The notes: generated by a model from the sequence alone, not told the origin. A stretch of DNA of 64,000 nucleotides from a bacterium (GCA_037128595.1 JBAXWB010000006.1:1-64000); one strand, 5' to 3'; shown: positions 7,518-17,866, numbered from the stretch's first letter. A program made the numbers and translations.

Positions 7518-9203
7518 TTATTTTGCACCCTTCAGCAGTTCCTGTTCCGCCGCCAGCGACCAGTTGCCATGATCGAGTTTTGCAGCCACCGCAGGGTGGT
7601 CCTTGGCCAGGGCGTTCAAGGGGACCAACCCGAGCGAATGCAAGGCCGGATAGATCACAATCTTGCCCGCCAGGGTCCGGTTCTCAACCGCCGCCAACCC
7701 TTCGAGGGCACCTGCCATGCCGGAAACGGCATCCACCGAACTGTTGGTATCCAACTGCCCGGCCACCACTTTCCCCAGCACAATCTTCATATCCCGGATC
7801 GTCGAACCACTGGTCCCGAACATGTAACACCGGTTCCTGATATAGGTATCGAGATCCAGTTCGTGTTTCACATTGGCAGGGATTCCCGCGAAGATGTTGA
7901 TCAGACTCCCCGGGGCACTGTTCTTGATCGCATCGGCCACCAGGGCCCCGATCGGCGCCATCACCACCTGATAGGTGAACGGCCCCTTCAGGGTTTCGTT
8001 TTTCGGGTTCAACGTGCCAATCGTCGCCTGATGGGCCGCCGCCATCGGCCGCGCCTTATTCATCAGGTTGGCCAAACGGACATCATCAAAGTCAACCGCG
8101 GTCATCACCACTCCAGGCTGACCGGCACACAAATCGCGAATGACATGCATCTGCCCCATCGGGCCGCCGGCCCCGGTCACGCAGATCGTATCGTTCGCCC
8201 GGATTTCACCGGTCGGGGGAATCACCTTGTAGGAGTCAGCCGCGGACGTTGACGTCGTCCCGATCCAGCGCGTCATCCCGTAATGAACCCGGCCCACGCC
8301 GAGCGACACCGGTGCGCCAATCCGCCCCCCGCCGGTGACAATATTGATCAGGCCGCAGGTCGCCAATTTATCACTCAGCAGCTCGATGATCTTTTTGTCT
8401 TTGCCAAAATAGATAATATCGTCAAAGGATTCATTGGGAAGTTCCGCCACCGTATTCACGCGTGTGACCGGGACCTTGAACTGCTTCGCCAGCGTCTTAT
8501 CACATTGATCCGCACACACGGCCACGATTTCCGCCGGCAGTCCCTTGGGCGACAGGCTCTCCGCAATCCCCGCCATCCGGTGGTCGCCATCCACCACCAC
8601 CGCGAGTTTCCCGCCCGCCTTGATCGTCTGCCGCTCAGGAGTGACATACGAGTTCTCGACACAGGCCCAAGGCTCAACCAGCGCAATGGCCGAGGCACTG
8701 AGGGCCTCGGGCGCGGGAATCAGGAAACGTTCGCCGGAAGCCGGGTCCACAATCACCCGCTCATCCATCACCACATACTCCTGAAGGGCCCCTTCAAAAT
8801 TATATCCGAACGCCGCATTCGATCCGGCGGTCAGGAACGGCCGGTAGTCGGTCTGAACCAGACACCGCTCGCCGACCTTGTGCTGCTTCACCTTGTCCCC
8901 CACCGCCACGATCCGGATCACCGTTTCATGGCCGGGCACCGTCGGTTTCCCGCCGGGCACATAGCTGGGAATTTCCTTCAGAACCTCCGGAGCCAGGCCA
9001 CTGATGACCTCGCTTTTCCGGGGATGCTGGGAAAACTGTTTGAGGAGTTTCAGGTCGGAAAAACACAGGCAGACGGACTCAATCTGGCCGAGCACCTGAT
9101 AGGGACCGGGCGCCACCACGGGTTTGGCGGTATTGAGCGTGAGCTCACCGGGTCCGACGAGTTGGACGGCATACTGGGTTTTGGGAAGAGCGGTTGCGGA
9201 CAT
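7518..9203 (-). CDS. Zinc-type alcohol dehydrogenase-like protein with two Rossmann-like segments
   Basis: A medium-chain dehydrogenase/reductase N-terminal GroES-like domain is present. It has a probable catalytic Cys and Asp in CLCFSDLKLL (~46-55) and the PGHETVIRIVAVGDKV signature (~89-104). At 561 residues it is far longer than the usual 340-400. After the GroES part there are two nucleotide-binding-like segments: a degenerate one (KLAVVVDGDHRMAG) and an intact one (ICVTGAGGPMGQ). The start ATG follows AAGGAGAA. It lies 22 bp downstream of the aldolase-dehydrogenase gene in the same operon and probably oxidises or reduces a product of the sugar pathway, for example lactaldehyde to or from propanediol (inference). 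Confidence 0.75.
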   Translation of the reverse strand: MSATALPKTQYAVQLVGPGELTLNTAKPVVAPGPYQVLGQIESVCLCFSDLKLLKQFSQHPRKSEVISGLAPEVLKEIPSYVPGGKPTVPGHETVIRIVAVGDKVKQHKVGERCLVQTDYRPFLTAGSNAAFGYNFEGALQEYVVMDERVIVDPASGERFLIPAPEALSASAIALVEPWACVENSYVTPERQTIKAGGKLAVVVDGDHRMAGIAESLSPKGLPAEIVAVCADQCDKTLAKQFKVPVTRVNTVAELPNESFDDIIYFGKDKKIIELLSDKLATCGLINIVTGGGRIGAPVSLGVGRVHYGMTRWIGTTSTSAADSYKVIPPTGEIRANDTICVTGAGGPMGQMHVIRDLCAGQPGVVMTAVDFDDVRLANLMNKARPMAAAHQATIGTLNPKNETLKGPFTYQVVMAPIGALVADAIKNSAPGSLINIFAGIPANVKHELDLDTYIRNRCYMFGTSGSTIRDMKIVLGKVVAGQLDTNSSVDAVSGMAGALEGLAAVENRTLAGKIVIYPALHSLGLVPLNALAKDHPAVAAKLDHGNWSLAAEQELLKGAK

Positions 9204-9225
9204 AGGGGTTCTCCTTATTATTTAA

Positions 9226-11259
9226 TTAAGACAGCATCACCTGGCCACCGGTTACCGGAACCGCCTGACCCGTTTCATACGTTTGTTCCATGATATAATA
9301 AATCGCCTTCATCACATCTTGAGCCATACAGCCACGGCGCATCGGCACCTTGTTCTCATAAAAACGCCGCACGTCATCAATCGTTTTGGCGCCGGGCACC
9401 TTTTTGGTGTTCAAATACTGGACAAACAACCCGTTCACCGGATCGGACCAGAGCGGGCCATCAAAGAAATTGCCGGGGCAGATGGCGTTCACCTTGATGT
9501 TGTCCTCGATCAACTCCATGGCAAAGGACTGGGTCAGGCCGATGCCGCCGAACTTGCTGCCGGCATAGGCCCCGTTTTTATTGGATCCCTCCAGCCCGGA
9601 CTTGGAGTTGATCTGAATAATGTCGCTCCAGTATTGCGGGTTAGCCAGATGCTGAACCGCCAGCACCGGCGCGGCCTTCTGCACACACAGGAAATAGCCC
9701 TTATAGTTCACCGCAGTCACAAAATCGAAATCCTCGGCCTTCAGTGTTTTTACACTTCCCGCTTTAAGCACTCCTGCATTGGATACAAAGGCGTCAAATC
9801 CACCGAAGGCCCGGATCACCACCTGCATCGCCGACTCGATGGACGCCGCATTGGTAACATTCGCCGCGACCCCGATCATGCGACCCGCCCCATATTGCTG
9901 CGCCAGCCCCTCGGCCGCCGCGACCGTGCCGCCCACATTCAAATCCAGCAACGCCACATGGGCTCCCTCGGCCGCCAACTGTTTTGAAATTTCGAAGCCG
10001 AAACCCTGCGCCGCGCCGGTCACGATGACCACCTTGCCTGCGGCCCGCCCCGCCTTACGACCCGCCTTGGCAATCTGCTTCCGATAGGACTCCACTTCCC
10101 AGTCCTCAATAAAGGAGCGCTGTGCCTCGGGCAGATATTGGATGCCGCCCAGTGTCGCAACCCCGGCCATGATCGTGAGGGCATCCGTATACACCTGCCG
10201 CGTGGTAGTCGCCTGGGCGATATCATCACCTGCCGCAAACATTCCCACCCCGCCCACCAGGACCACCCGGGGATTGCAGCGATAGCTTTTGACGTAGGCT
10301 TTGACCGCTTTGCGCAAGGCGTCCACCACATTGGCCGCCGTCCGCTCTTTGGGACAATCGAACCACAGGGGAAATGAGTTGCAGTAGACAATATGATCGG
10401 GCGTCAGGGTGCCGGACGTCACCCATTGTTTGCCCTTGGGATGCGCCACCACACTCTTCACGGCCTCGGAGTCATCAAAGGCCACGATCTTGAGGGTTTC
10501 CCCCTCCGCCAGCAAACCGCGCAAGGCCGGGCCAATCAGAGTGATGGCCTGCGCCGTTTCCGGGGTCGATGCAATCAACTGCGTTTCGGTAGGGCGAGGC
10601 GTCCCTGCCGAGCCGTCTTTGATCTTGCCCGTAATCGTGGCAATCAGTTTGTCGGTATGCGCACGAATTTCAGCGGCACTGTCGCCACAGACAATCAGCC
10701 CATGGTTCTGGATGAACACCACCGGCGGAAACTTTCGCCCGGTACGTCGGAGGTAGGCATTCATCTCCTTCTGCACTAATTGCGCCAGCACAAACCCGGG
10801 ATCGCAGACGGGGATCCAAAGCACGTCATCCCCGAACCAGGCGCGGGTCAATTTGGCGCCACCCTTGGAGCAGGTCAGCATATTCACCAACGTGGAATGG
10901 GTATGAACCACCAGCGTGGAGGGCAGTAGATGATGGAGAACGCTTTCAACTGAAGGACGCTGGTTTTTCTCAGGATAAATGCGGGCGGCCAAAATGGCGG
11001 CCTTGAATTGCTCTTCCCGGCGCCGGGCATTGGCATCCAGTTTGCTTTCAAGCAGGACGGTCAATGCCGTGCGATCGAGTTCCACAAACCCGTCTTCGGT
11101 AATGGTGGCCAGGGCATGACCACTGGCTTTAACAAAAAGCCGATCGCCCACCTTAAGGGACGTATTCCCCCCCCCAGCCAATACAAAACTGGAATCTACC
11201 CCGTAAAAGCGGGACAGCTCAATCAACGAATCCAAACCCTGCTGTGTTTTCTTCGCCAT
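9226..11259 (-). CDS. Bifunctional class II aldolase / short-chain dehydrogenase (RhaD-RhaE type)
   Basis: Two fused enzymes. The N-terminal ~400 residues are a class II (AraD/FucA-like) aldolase with GGGNTSLK, zinc-ligand HTHSTLVN and NHGLIVCGD motifs. The C-terminal ~270 residues are an SDR with TGAAQGFG cofactor loop, catalytic NSKSG and YAGSK. In the characterised bacterial RhaE family this fusion cleaves L-rhamnulose-1-phosphate to DHAP and L-lactaldehyde and oxidises the aldehyde to lactate. I place the start at the ATG at 11,259, about nine bases after GGAG; the upstream in-frame ATG at 11,274 has no such site. It is flanked by E3 upstream and ADH downstream, with the FGGY kinase nearby, which supports a deoxy-sugar pathway. 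Confidence 0.88.
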   Translation of the reverse strand: MAKKTQQGLDSLIELSRFYGVDSSFVLAGGGNTSLKVGDRLFVKASGHALATITEDGFVELDRTALTVLLESKLDANARRREEQFKAAILAARIYPEKNQRPSVESVLHHLLPSTLVVHTHSTLVNMLTCSKGGAKLTRAWFGDDVLWIPVCDPGFVLAQLVQKEMNAYLRRTGRKFPPVVFIQNHGLIVCGDSAAEIRAHTDKLIATITGKIKDGSAGTPRPTETQLIASTPETAQAITLIGPALRGLLAEGETLKIVAFDDSEAVKSVVAHPKGKQWVTSGTLTPDHIVYCNSFPLWFDCPKERTAANVVDALRKAVKAYVKSYRCNPRVVLVGGVGMFAAGDDIAQATTTRQVYTDALTIMAGVATLGGIQYLPEAQRSFIEDWEVESYRKQIAKAGRKAGRAAGKVVIVTGAAQGFGFEISKQLAAEGAHVALLDLNVGGTVAAAEGLAQQYGAGRMIGVAANVTNAASIESAMQVVIRAFGGFDAFVSNAGVLKAGSVKTLKAEDFDFVTAVNYKGYFLCVQKAAPVLAVQHLANPQYWSDIIQINSKSGLEGSNKNGAYAGSKFGGIGLTQSFAMELIEDNIKVNAICPGNFFDGPLWSDPVNGLFVQYLNTKKVPGAKTIDDVRRFYENKVPMRRGCMAQDVMKAIYYIMEQTYETGQAVPVTGGQVMLS

Positions 11260-11277
11260 TTTCATTTTCTCCATACT

Positions 11278-11367
11278 CGTAATCGTAATCCTAATCTTAA
11301 TCGTAATCTCTCTTACCTAATGCCTAATCAGAACCGATTAGGATTAAGATTACGATTAGGATTAGGA
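11278..11367. repeat. Long GATTAN hexamer hairpin between aldolase and E3 genes
   Basis: The left arm (11,278-11,308) and right arm (11,336-11,367) each consist of five hexamers of the form (T/G)(A/T)AATC or GATTA(A/C/G). The arms pair almost completely, differing mainly at the variable sixth base. The element occupies essentially the whole 118-bp gap inside the operon. Confidence 0.8.
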
Positions 11368-11377
11368 GTTTATTTTA

Positions 11378-12787
11378 TCACCCTGCCGCCACCCGCAACA
11401 CCTTACGGGGCGGCAAATGCAACGCCATACCCAAGGCATCCTCGGCCGCCTCCTTGACACTCTCGCCGATCGTCGGGTGGGCAAAAACCACCTCGGCCAA
11501 TTCCTGCACGGTCACCTTCTTATGAAGCATGGCCCCTGCCGACGCGATACACTCGGTGGCATTGTGCCCCAACATGTGAACGCCCAGCAGTTCGCCGGTC
11601 TCCCGGTGACGGAGCACTTTGACAAAGCCTTCGGTGTGACCGACCGCAATCGCCTTGCCCAAGGCCGCCAGAGGGAACAGACCAATGGCAATCGGAATGC
11701 CGGCCTTTTTGGCCTGGGCCTGCGTCAGTCCCACCGCACCGATTTCCGGGAACGTATACACCGCCGAAGGAATCGGCGACGTGAACGCGTGGGCATGGCC
11801 CATGGCATTCTCCACAGCGGCCACCCCCTGTGCCGAAGCGGCATGGGCAAGCAGACAGCGGCCATTGGCATCCCCGATGCAGTAGATGCCTTTCACGGGG
11901 GTTTCCATATGATCATCCACCCGGACAAAACCACGGTCCGTAGTCAAGCCGACGGTTTCCAGCCCGATGTCGGCGGTATTGGGGCGGCGCCCGATGGAGA
12001 GCAGGACGCGGTCGGCCTCCACCGTCTGCCCATTGCTGAGCACGGCCTTGACCGTGTCACCCACCGTCAACGTCTCGACCTTGGTGCCGGTGAAACATTG
12101 GATGCCACGCTTGGTAAAAGCCTTCTGGAGGGGCTCGCCCAGACTTTCATCCAGTTCGGGCAGAAGCCGGGGCATCAGTTCAACGACCGACACCTCTACG
12201 CCGAATTCACGCATCATACAGGCAAACTCACAGCCGATCACGCCCCCGCCGACAATCAGGAGGCGGACCGGGAGGGTCTTCCAGTGCAGGGATTCGTCAC
12301 TGGTGCAGACCCGCTCGGGATCGGTGGGCCAACCGGGAATCCGCGCCGGAATGGAACCCACGGCCAGGATAATTTTGGCGGCGGTGATCTCTTCAGTACC
12401 GGACTTGGTTTCAATGGTGATTTTACCCGGCCCATTCAGCTTTCCGCGCCCCTGGATGAAGGTGGCTTTCCGCGCCGCCAGCAGGGACTTGATGCCTCCC
12501 CGCAGGGTTTGCAGAACCTTGTCCTTGCGGGCCTGGATCGCCGGCCAGTCAAAGGTCACCTCGCCCGCGACCTTGACCCCCATCGACGCCGCGCCGCGGA
12601 TGGAATGAATCAATTCCGCGGACGCCAGCAGCGCCTTGGAGGGAATGCACCCCACGTTCAGACAGGTTCCCCCGAGATGGCCCTGTTCCACAATCGCAAC
12701 CGTTGCCCCCATTTGGGCGGCTTTCAAGGCGGCCACATACCCGCCGGGACCGGCGCCCAAAACGACCATGTCAAAGTGTTTGCTCAT
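11378..12787 (-). CDS. lpdA: Dihydrolipoyl dehydrogenase (E3)
   Basis: FAD/NAD disulfide oxidoreductase that reoxidises the lipoyl groups of a 2-oxoacid dehydrogenase complex. It has the FAD-binding GAGPGGYVAALKAAQ, redox-active disulfide GGTCLNVGCIPSKAL (~39-53), NAD-binding VGGGVIGCEFA, the FAD-contacting YCIGDANG, and the C-terminal catalytic His-Glu in FAHPTIGES. The 469 residues match the family length. It is encoded ten bases downstream of the E2 gene and therefore serves this dedicated complex. Confidence 0.95.
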   Translation of the reverse strand: MSKHFDMVVLGAGPGGYVAALKAAQMGATVAIVEQGHLGGTCLNVGCIPSKALLASAELIHSIRGAASMGVKVAGEVTFDWPAIQARKDKVLQTLRGGIKSLLAARKATFIQGRGKLNGPGKITIETKSGTEEITAAKIILAVGSIPARIPGWPTDPERVCTSDESLHWKTLPVRLLIVGGGVIGCEFACMMREFGVEVSVVELMPRLLPELDESLGEPLQKAFTKRGIQCFTGTKVETLTVGDTVKAVLSNGQTVEADRVLLSIGRRPNTADIGLETVGLTTDRGFVRVDDHMETPVKGIYCIGDANGRCLLAHAASAQGVAAVENAMGHAHAFTSPIPSAVYTFPEIGAVGLTQAQAKKAGIPIAIGLFPLAALGKAIAVGHTEGFVKVLRHRETGELLGVHMLGHNATECIASAGAMLHKKVTVQELAEVVFAHPTIGESVKEAAEDALGMALHLPPRKVLRVAAG

Positions 12788-12797
12788 AAGAATCTCC

Positions 12798-14342
12798 TTA
12801 CACCAACTGCGCCGGGGTCTCCAGCAACTCCCTCAACCGGGCCATGAATTTTGCCGCCGGCAGTCCATCCACCACCCGGTGATCGGCGCTCAGGGTCACC
12901 GTCATCACCTTACCCGCCCACATCGCGCCATCCTGCACCACCACGGTTTCCCGCATGGCCCCCACCGCCAGAATAGCCGCTTCAGGGGGGTTCACAATGG
13001 CCGTAAACTGCTCGATGCCGAACATCCCGAGATTGGTGATGGTGAAGACGCCCTTGCCCATATTTTCGATCTTGCCGGTTTTGGCAGATTGGGCCAGACG
13101 CCGCGTTTCAGAGGCCAACTCCTTGATGGACAGCGTATCCGCCCGCAGGATCACCGGAACCACCAGCCCTTCATCCATCCCCACCGCAATCCCGATGTTG
13201 ACGTCGTTGAACTCCACCATCTCATCATTTTCAATCCGACTACGGAAGGCGGGGAATTCCCGGACCGCCTTGGCGCACGCCTTGGTCACAAAGTCGTTGA
13301 GCGAGCATTGATACTTACTCTTTTCCGACTTCTGCAACTCGGCCATCGGCACGGCATTGACCGTCATCTGCATATAGAAATGGGGAATATTCTGCTTTGA
13401 GGCCAGCAAGTTACGGGCGACTGCCTTGCGCATCGGGGTCAACCGGCGGCGCGACGCCTGGCCCGTCACGGCGGCAGGGGCCGCCGCAGGGGCGGAGGAC
13501 GACACAGAGGGCGTCCCGCCAGCGTTGGAAGCAGGTACCGCCTGGGCAGGAAGGTCGCGTGATGTGATACGGCCACTGGGGCCGGAACCGGTCCCGACCG
13601 AGGCGAGATCAATCCCGCGCTCTCCGGCGATCTTGCGGGCGGCCGGTGAGGCTTTAACCGGACCGGAGGCCGGCGTCACAACGGGTGCCGTAACGACCGG
13701 CACGGACATGGCCGCCCTGGGCACAGCGGAAGCCACCGGCGCAACGGACTGGGCGGCGACATCGGCCGGAATGGCCGCATGAGCATCCCCGATCAAGGCG
13801 ATGCGCGTGCGGATCGGCACCGTGGTACCGGCTTGAACCAGAATTTTACGAAGCGTGCCCTCATGCCCGGCCTCGACTTCCACCACCGCTTTATCCGTCT
13901 CCACTTCGAGCAGAATCTCCTTGGCCTGAACCTTGTCTCCCTCACTCTTCAACCAACGGACAATGGTCCCCTCTTCCATCGATTGCCCGGCCTGGGGCAT
14001 CAGCACATCCGTCATCGTCCCGCCTGTTGCAGCGGCAGGCGCGGGCGCAACCGCAGGGGATGGGGAAACGGATGCGGCAGCGCCGCCCTCGGCAGGAATC
14101 GGTTCATTGGCCTCGCCAATCAAGCCCACTTTGGTACGGATGGGGACCATTTGACCCACCGGGATAATGATTTTCCGCAGGATTCCGTCATGCCCGGCTT
14201 CCACCTCCACTACGGCCTTGTCGGTTTCCACCTCGAAAAGAATATCCTTGGCCTGAACCTTATCGCCTTCGTTCTTGAGCCACCGGACGATGGTTCCTTC
14301 TTCCATGGATTGACCGGCCTGAGGCATTTGGACTTCAAACAT
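12798..14342 (-). CDS. Dihydrolipoamide acyltransferase (E2) with two lipoyl domains
   Basis: Domain order: lipoyl domain 1 (~1-76, lipoyl Lys in VETDKAVVEV), Ala/Pro-rich linker, lipoyl domain 2 (~110-186, VETDKAVVEV again, almost identical to the first), linker, a peripheral-subunit-binding domain (SPAARKIAGERGIDLASV, ~232-249), linker, and a C-terminal catalytic domain ending in SADHRVVDGLPAAKF with the active-site His and Asp. It is the core of a pyruvate/2-oxoacid dehydrogenase complex. It is transcribed divergently from the DeoR-E1-kinase operon, the two sides sharing a 186-bp regulatory region. The exact acyl group (acetyl or propionyl) is not deducible. Confidence 0.93.
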   Translation of the reverse strand: MFEVQMPQAGQSMEEGTIVRWLKNEGDKVQAKDILFEVETDKAVVEVEAGHDGILRKIIIPVGQMVPIRTKVGLIGEANEPIPAEGGAAASVSPSPAVAPAPAAATGGTMTDVLMPQAGQSMEEGTIVRWLKSEGDKVQAKEILLEVETDKAVVEVEAGHEGTLRKILVQAGTTVPIRTRIALIGDAHAAIPADVAAQSVAPVASAVPRAAMSVPVVTAPVVTPASGPVKASPAARKIAGERGIDLASVGTGSGPSGRITSRDLPAQAVPASNAGGTPSVSSSAPAAAPAAVTGQASRRRLTPMRKAVARNLLASKQNIPHFYMQMTVNAVPMAELQKSEKSKYQCSLNDFVTKACAKAVREFPAFRSRIENDEMVEFNDVNIGIAVGMDEGLVVPVILRADTLSIKELASETRRLAQSAKTGKIENMGKGVFTITNLGMFGIEQFTAIVNPPEAAILAVGAMRETVVVQDGAMWAGKVMTVTLSADHRVVDGLPAAKFMARLRELLETPAQLV

Positions 14343-14443
14343 AAGCTGCTTCTCCCTGAAAATTACGAATTTCGTGATGTCAATGAAACCAGTTCTACTT
14401 GAATAATGGTGAAACTATGCCGTTGCGCTGTGAATATGTCAAA

Positions 14444-14500
14444 CAAATATTTGCAACATTTTGTTGACAAACATGCAACACTTATGGCAAATATTGACAC
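14444..14500. promoter_or_regulatory. Divergent control region with repeated CAAATATT sites
   Basis: Between the E2 gene (minus) and the regulator (plus) there is a perfect palindrome CAAATATTTG (14,444-14,453), a second CAAATATT at 14,488-14,495 exactly 44 bp away, and a palindromic TTTGTTGACAAA between them. A TTGACA hexamer at 14,463 could be the -35 of the plus-strand promoter. The spacing of four helical turns suits a dimeric DeoR regulator looping or binding cooperatively; the binding is inferred. Confidence 0.45.
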
Positions 14501-14528
14501 AGTTTTCACGAAAAGGGAGCATTTAGCC

Positions 14529-15335
14529 GTGGTTTACTCAGGAAAACAGCGAAAAGAGTACATTTTGGAGCGGATCTACCGGAACGGTCATGTTCTGGTT
14601 AAAGATCTGGCCACCGAAATGGCTATTTCCGAGGCGACCGTACGGCGCGACCTGAAGACGATGGCGGATGCGCAGGAAGTGGAACTGATCTACGGCGGTG
14701 CCACCCTGAAACGCCATGCTGATTTTTCATTCCGATCGAAAAACATCCGGAATATTGAAGCCAAGCGCAAAGTGGGTGAACTGGCCGTCACCCTGATTCA
14801 TGATGGCGACCAGATTTTCCTCGATTCAGGAACCACCACGTTCCAGATGGCAGGCCTGTTGAAAGGCAAGCGCAGTTTGTCCGTAATCGCCAATTCCATC
14901 CGACTGGCCGAGGAATTGTCGCAAATCCCGGACGTCAATTTCATCATGCTTGGCGGCCAATACCGGGCGGACCGCATGGACACCATCGGCCCCCTGGCCA
15001 TGGAGGCCATGGAACAATTGCGCGGCTATCGGGCCTTTATCGGGGCCGACGGAGTGGGCATGGATTTCGGACTGGCGGCGAGCGATATCGAAAGCTCACA
15101 TCTCTACCGGCTCGCGGTCCGCCATGCACGGGAAACGATCCTGGTCCTGGACCATACCAAATTCGAATCGCCCTCTCTCTATAAGATTGTAGGCTGGGAT
15201 GCGATCTCCACCGTGGTGACGGATCAAATGCCCACGCCCGAGTGGCAGAATTTCTTTAAAGATAAGAACGTGTCGTTGGTGACGCCAGAAGTGACAAAAG
15301 AGAATTCAGAATTCAGAATCCAGAATCCAGAATAA
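14529..15335 (+). CDS. DeoR/GlpR-family transcriptional regulator
   Basis: The N-terminal DeoR HTH ([20 protein letters not shown] then [10 protein letters not shown]) is followed by the sugar-phosphate sensor domain with the [10 protein letters not shown] phosphate-binding loop and IGADGVG. The start is placed at GTG 14,529, preceded by AAAGGGAG nine bases upstream. Longer versions back to 14,406 would run through the promoter repeats and lack family similarity. DeoR proteins usually respond to phosphorylated sugars, here probably a ketose-1-phosphate made by the nearby kinase. The last ten codons are written in a GAATTCA/GAATCCA heptamer array, so the C-terminus has been altered by repeat expansion. 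Confidence 0.88.
   Translation: MVYSGKQRKEYILERIYRNGHVLVKDLATEMAISEATVRRDLKTMADAQEVELIYGGATLKRHADFSFRSKNIRNIEAKRKVGELAVTLIHDGDQIFLDSGTTTFQMAGLLKGKRSLSVIANSIRLAEELSQIPDVNFIMLGGQYRADRMDTIGPLAMEAMEQLRGYRAFIGADGVGMDFGLAASDIESSHLYRLAVRHARETILVLDHTKFESPSLYKIVGWDAISTVVTDQMPTPEWQNFFKDKNVSLVTPEVTKENSEFRIQNPE
15302..15334. repeat. Heptamer array GAATTCA/GAATCCA inside the regulator 3' end
   Basis: Four and a half heptamers (two GAATTCA, two GAATCCA, then GAATA) cover the last codons and the stop of the DeoR gene, giving a [10 protein letters not shown] tail unlike the family. The same heptamer (GGATTCA/GAATCCT) forms the hairpin at 30,902. Confidence 0.75.
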
Positions 15336-15357
15336 ACACAGAAAAAAGGAAACCAGA

Positions 15358-17826
15358 ATGCCTAAACATCAGATGATCATGCCGGACGACGTGCGCCGGG
15401 CCGGGTTTGTCGAGTTCCAACCGATTCCCGTGAACCAATACAACAAGACGGTCAAGGACGAGGTGAAGCAGTACGGGAAGGATGAACTGAAACGCATCCA
15501 ACGCGACATGGTCGTCATCCGCGGCTTCGAGACGATGTTGAACGAGATCAAGCTGCAGGGCGCCTACAAGGGCATTGCCTATAATCACCGCGGGCCGGCC
15601 CATCTCTCCATCGGGCAGGAATCCGCCGCCGTCGGGCAGGCCTATCTGCTCGATGTGGATGACCACATTTACGGCAGCCATCGCAGCCACGGCGAAATTC
15701 TGGCGAAGAGCCTGTCGGCGATCCAGAAACTGGACGATGACACGCTGCTGAAGATCATGAAGACGTTTTTTGACGGCGCCTGTCTCCGCGTGGTGGAGAA
15801 GGGCTTTAATGGCAGCGTCAAGGAACTCGCCATTGACTTCCTGCTGTACGGAGCCCTCGCCGAGATCTTCGGACGCGACGCCGGCTTCAACAAGGGCATG
15901 GGGGGCTCCATGCACGCCTTCTTCACCCCGTTCGGCGTCTATCCCAACAACGCCATCGTGGGCGGCTCGGGTGACATCTCGGTGGGCGCTGCCCTCTTCA
16001 AGAAGGTGAACCGCCGGCCCGGCGTTGTGGTCTGCAATATCGGCGATGCCTCCGCCGCCTGCGGCCCGGTCTGGGAAGGACTCTGCTTCGCCACGATGGA
16101 TCAGTTCAAGGAACTCTGGGACGGTGCCCACAAGGGCGGTCTGCCACTGATCATGAATTTCTTCAACAACTTCTACGGGATGGGTGGCCAGCCGGTGGGC
16201 GAAACCATGGGCTTCAAGGTCCTGGCCCGTCTCGGCGCCGGCATCCGGCCTGACCAGCTCCACGCCGAACGCGTGGACGGCTTCAATCCCCTGGCCGTGA
16301 TCGACGCCATCCGGCGTAAAAAAGAGATCCTGGCCCGCGGCGACGGCCCGGTCCTGCTCGATACGATCACCTACCGCTACAGCGGCCATTCGCCCTCCGA
16401 CGCCAGCTCCTACCGTGATAAATCGGAAATTGAAGCGTGGCAGAAGATCGACCCGCTCGTGACCTTTGCCGACCAGCTCGTCAAAGCCAAGGCCGCCACC
16501 GAGGGCGAACTCAAGACCATGCAGGAGCAGGTGGACGGACTGATCTTCAAGGCGTACCAGAAGGCGGTTGACCTGACGATCTCCCCGCGCTCCGACCTGA
16601 AGAAAAAGGGAAGCCTGCTGGAGCAGACCATGTTCTCCAACCAACGCGTGGAAAAAATGTCGGACGCGACACCTGACACCCTCATGGCGCTGGCGGACAA
16701 TCCCCGCGTCAAGCAACTGGCCGGGCGCAGCCGTTCGGCGTTTGATGAAGCCGGGAACCGGCTGTCGAAGAGCCGCTGCGTCGTGTTCCGCGACGCGCTG
16801 TTCGAGGCGATCATCCACCGCTTCTACACCGATCCGACGCTCGTCGCCTATGGCGAGGAAAACCGGGACTGGGGTGGCGCCTTTGCCGTGTATCGCGGCC
16901 TCACCGAGGCGCTGCCGTATCACCGGCTGTTCAATTCGCCCATCGCGGAAGCCGCGATTGTCGGAACCGCGGTCGGCTATGGCCTGGAAGGCGGCCGTGC
17001 CCTGGTCGAGTTGATGTACTGCGACTTCATGGGCCGCGCAGGTGACGAACTGTTCAACCAGTTGTCCAAATGGCAGTCCATGTCCGGCGGCGTGCTCAAA
17101 ATGCCCGTGACGGTCCGTGTTTCCGTTGGCTCCAAATACGGGGCGCAACACAGTCAGGATTGGGTGGCATTGGTCGCGCACATCCCCGGCCTCAAGATTG
17201 CCTTCCCGGCGTCACCCTATGACGCCAAGGGATTGATGAACTCGGCCCTGGTGGGTACCGACCCGGTGATTTTCTTCGAGAGTCAGCGCATCTATGACAT
17301 TCCCGAGGAGTTCCACAAGGGCGGGGTGCCGGCGGATTACTACGAAATCCCGTTCGGCGAGCCGGATGTCAAGAAGGCCGGGAAAGACCTGACGATCCTG
17401 ACGATCGGTGCCACGCTCTACCGGGCGCTGGAAGCCGCGAAAACACTGGAAGAGAAGTTCGGGATGTCCTGCGAGGTGATTGACGCCCGCTCGGTGGTCC
17501 CGTTCAACTACGAGAAGGTGATCGAGTCGGTGAAAAAGACACGCCGGATCCTGCTGGCCAGCGATGCCTGCGAGCGGGGCAGTTTCCTGCATACCATGGC
17601 GAACAAGATCAGCCAGTTCGCGTTTGATGAACTGGATGCCCCGCCCGTGGTGGTGGGCGCCCGCAACTGGATCACCCCGCAGGATGAGGTGGAGGATGCC
17701 TTCTTCCCGTTTGAGTGTGATATCATTGACGCGGTCCATGAACACATCCAGCCGCTGAAGGGGTATACCGTCAGCCGCGACTGCAGCAATCAGGATCTGA
17801 TGCGCCGCAGCCAACTGGGCATCTAA
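15358..17826 (+). CDS. 2-oxoacid dehydrogenase E1, fused alpha and beta subunits
   Basis: A single 822-residue thiamine-diphosphate enzyme. Residues ~45-400 correspond to E1-alpha, with the [11 protein letters not shown] region, the NKGMGGSMH loop and the TPP motif GD (229-230) followed by NN at 270-271. Residues ~480-800 correspond to E1-beta ([12 protein letters not shown], the [15 protein letters not shown] segment, and a C-terminal transketolase domain). Fusion of the two subunits is not the usual PDH/acetoin arrangement. It starts 22 bp after the regulator gene, and E2 and E3 are encoded divergently, so it forms one complex with them, oxidising pyruvate or a C3/C4 2-oxoacid produced from the sugar. 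Confidence 0.9.
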   Translation: MPKHQMIMPDDVRRAGFVEFQPIPVNQYNKTVKDEVKQYGKDELKRIQRDMVVIRGFETMLNEIKLQGAYKGIAYNHRGPAHLSIGQESAAVGQAYLLDVDDHIYGSHRSHGEILAKSLSAIQKLDDDTLLKIMKTFFDGACLRVVEKGFNGSVKELAIDFLLYGALAEIFGRDAGFNKGMGGSMHAFFTPFGVYPNNAIVGGSGDISVGAALFKKVNRRPGVVVCNIGDASAACGPVWEGLCFATMDQFKELWDGAHKGGLPLIMNFFNNFYGMGGQPVGETMGFKVLARLGAGIRPDQLHAERVDGFNPLAVIDAIRRKKEILARGDGPVLLDTITYRYSGHSPSDASSYRDKSEIEAWQKIDPLVTFADQLVKAKAATEGELKTMQEQVDGLIFKAYQKAVDLTISPRSDLKKKGSLLEQTMFSNQRVEKMSDATPDTLMALADNPRVKQLAGRSRSAFDEAGNRLSKSRCVVFRDALFEAIIHRFYTDPTLVAYGEENRDWGGAFAVYRGLTEALPYHRLFNSPIAEAAIVGTAVGYGLEGGRALVELMYCDFMGRAGDELFNQLSKWQSMSGGVLKMPVTVRVSVGSKYGAQHSQDWVALVAHIPGLKIAFPASPYDAKGLMNSALVGTDPVIFFESQRIYDIPEEFHKGGVPADYYEIPFGEPDVKKAGKDLTILTIGATLYRALEAAKTLEEKFGMSCEVIDARSVVPFNYEKVIESVKKTRRILLASDACERGSFLHTMANKISQFAFDELDAPPVVVGARNWITPQDEVEDAFFPFECDIIDAVHEHIQPLKGYTVSRDCSNQDLMRRSQLGI

Positions 17827-17829
17827 TCC

Positions 17830-17863
17830 TAGGCAGTAGGCAGTAGGCAGTGGGCAGTGGAGG
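17830..17863. repeat. GGCAGTA/GGCAGTG heptamer array upstream of kinase
   Basis: Four consecutive heptamers (GGCAGTA twice, GGCAGTG twice) fill the gap between the E1 and kinase genes. The last unit runs into GGAGG, the ribosome binding site of the kinase, so the repeat supplies or abuts the translation signal. A degenerate version is at 24,533. Confidence 0.8.
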
Positions 17864-17866
17864 ATT

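Noticed and set aside
11417-12847. Long antisense frame over the lipoamide dehydrogenase gene (also 3614-4576, 15313-17181, 17771-19273)
   Set aside because: Open only because the real gene on the other strand is GC-rich. The translations are rich in His/Arg/Gln and show no domain or start signal.
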